A stretch of DNA of 64,000 nt from Macrotis lagotis (Eukaryota > Chordata > Mammalia > Peramelemorphia > Peramelidae), in contig NC_133658.1 of assembly GCF_037893015.1 (NCBI RefSeq), forward strand, positions 424,190,200 through 424,254,199, written 5' to 3'. Positions 63,047 to 64,000 of the stretch are shown here, in pieces (the stretch's first letter is position 1; each line of letters begins with the position of its first letter). Under the pieces are notes generated by a model. It saw only the letters and a program-made list of their open reading frames with translations. It did no database searches and was not told the origin of the DNA. A program made the translations under genes and the position numbers.

Positions 63047-64000
63047 AGAGCTTTTATCAAAGAAATTTTGGGGCAAAATTTTTTCCTGAGTTAGTTATTT
63101 GGAAAATTAACTGAATTCCCCAGAAAGTAATTGATTTTGTTTTTGCAAAAACTTCCCAAATTTTTGTAGTCACATCTCCCTTGTTCAGTAAAGAACTCCT
63201 TCCTTATACATAGTTGTGAAAGACATCTTTTATTTGTTTCTCTAATTTGTTTATGATATGCTCTTTATATGAAGGTCATAGATCCTTTTGGATCCTATTG
63301 TGGTATAAGAAATAGTGGTATAAATATAATTTTTGTCAGAGTGAATATTTACCCTCACTGCCAATATCTTTCATTTTGTGGAATTCTGAGTCCATTTTTC
63401 TTCTTGGTCTTGTTTACCTCATCTGATCACCTTTTTTTTTAATCAAAACCACTTTTTTTTTAATGATTTCTACTTCAAGGTTTAGATCTTTTATTGCTGA
63501 ATCCTCTTTCCTATTTTTTCATTTTTTCCTTTTTTACCTTTGACTGTATTATGTTTCTCTAGATAAATTTTTGGTTTTAGTTTTTTCTAGTTCTGTAAAG
63601 GAAACTTTTGGTAGTTTGGTATGGTAACAAATCTGTAGTTTAGAAAGTCTAATCATTTTTATTACATTAGAACATCCCAACCATAAGTAATACACATCTC
63701 CCAATTATTTATCTTCCTTTATTTCTATAATGAGTGTTTTTTTACTTGTAATCATATAATTCTTATGTGTATGTTGGTGGGTAGAATATCAAATATTCTA
63801 TACATTCTCTAGTTATTGTGAATGTGAATCTCTATCTTTACCTGCTGAATTTTATTATTTGAATGTGTTTGGTAATGTCTAGAAAGTCTAAAGATTTTTG
63901 TGGAGGAAGAAAAGGAATGTTGATAATGTGGTGAGGTCCCCATCCTCTTATCCCTTGATGTATAAGATGTACATAGATAAGTACAAACATAATAAAGATA

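Larger units (their letters stand above)
61430..64000 (-). mobile_element. Long L1 relic, runs off right edge (HHIPL1 intron)
   Basis: Antisense ORF2 3' half. 'aatattctatgacatttgtg', 'attccccagttgttggaca' and 'gatcctactaacagtgc' at 61825-62080 parallel 33570-33835. Further 5' text follows at 62680-62875 and 63059-64000. It is interrupted by an RTE-tailed SINE (62454-62670) and a young SINE (62876-63046). Confidence 0.75.

Overview
The window is vertebrate nuclear DNA, almost certainly from a marsupial. The evidence is a dense carpet of marsupial-type SINEs (an abundant tRNA-headed family of about 150 bp, plus two longer families with RTE-type LINE tails), marsupial-type L1 copies, old MIR, L2 and CR1 debris, CpG depletion outside one island, and a spliced gene with a GT donor. 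The young SINE form (core words 'taataattacctagctgtgtgg' in two parts, tail 'ccttgcaaaaa') is the type I associate with Australian marsupials; that placement is from memory and is an inference.

Only one host gene is supported. At 46568-46855 (+) lies the first coding exon of HHIPL1 (hedgehog-interacting-protein-like 1), inside a CpG island at about 46290-46960. It encodes a signal peptide and the start of the cysteine-rich domain, and ends at a GTGAGG donor. No second exon is seen, so 46856-64000 is read as intron 1, with its own SINE, L1, L2 and satellite content. The 46 kb upstream is read as intergenic. It holds one gene-derived item, a full-length uninterrupted RPS15A retrocopy at 5998-6464 (-), with poly(A) and 13-bp target-site duplications.

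Layout: 1-11 kb, scattered SINEs, (TC)n tracts and the RPS15A copy. 11-17 kb, SINEs, L2 ends and an RTE-tailed repeat. 17.8-19.6 kb, a decayed RTE-type LINE split by a SINE. 20-25 kb, L1 pieces on both strands and CR1. 26-32 kb, SINEs, an AT palindrome, a 310-bp purine tract and a SINE nested in a SINE. 33-40 kb, a nearly complete L1 (-) with 5' UTR, ORF1-like and ORF2-like regions, opened by three SINEs and a second truncated L1. 40-46 kb, another purine tract, an L1 3' half (+) and L1 debris. 46-47 kb, the CpG island and exon. 47-64 kb, intron 1 with an L2/CR1 reverse-transcriptase relic, a 660-bp TAC/ACC trinucleotide tract and a second long L1 relic running off the right edge.

The repeats record a clear order of events: L2, MIR and CR1 are oldest, then L1 and the RTE/Bov-B-tailed SINEs, then the tRNA-headed young SINE, which interrupts most other classes and often keeps 8-17 bp target-site duplications. 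I found no CRISPR array, operon, bacterial system or recognisable tRNA, rRNA or snRNA gene, and nothing I would call a new biological system. All repeat family names are from sequence recognition without a database search.
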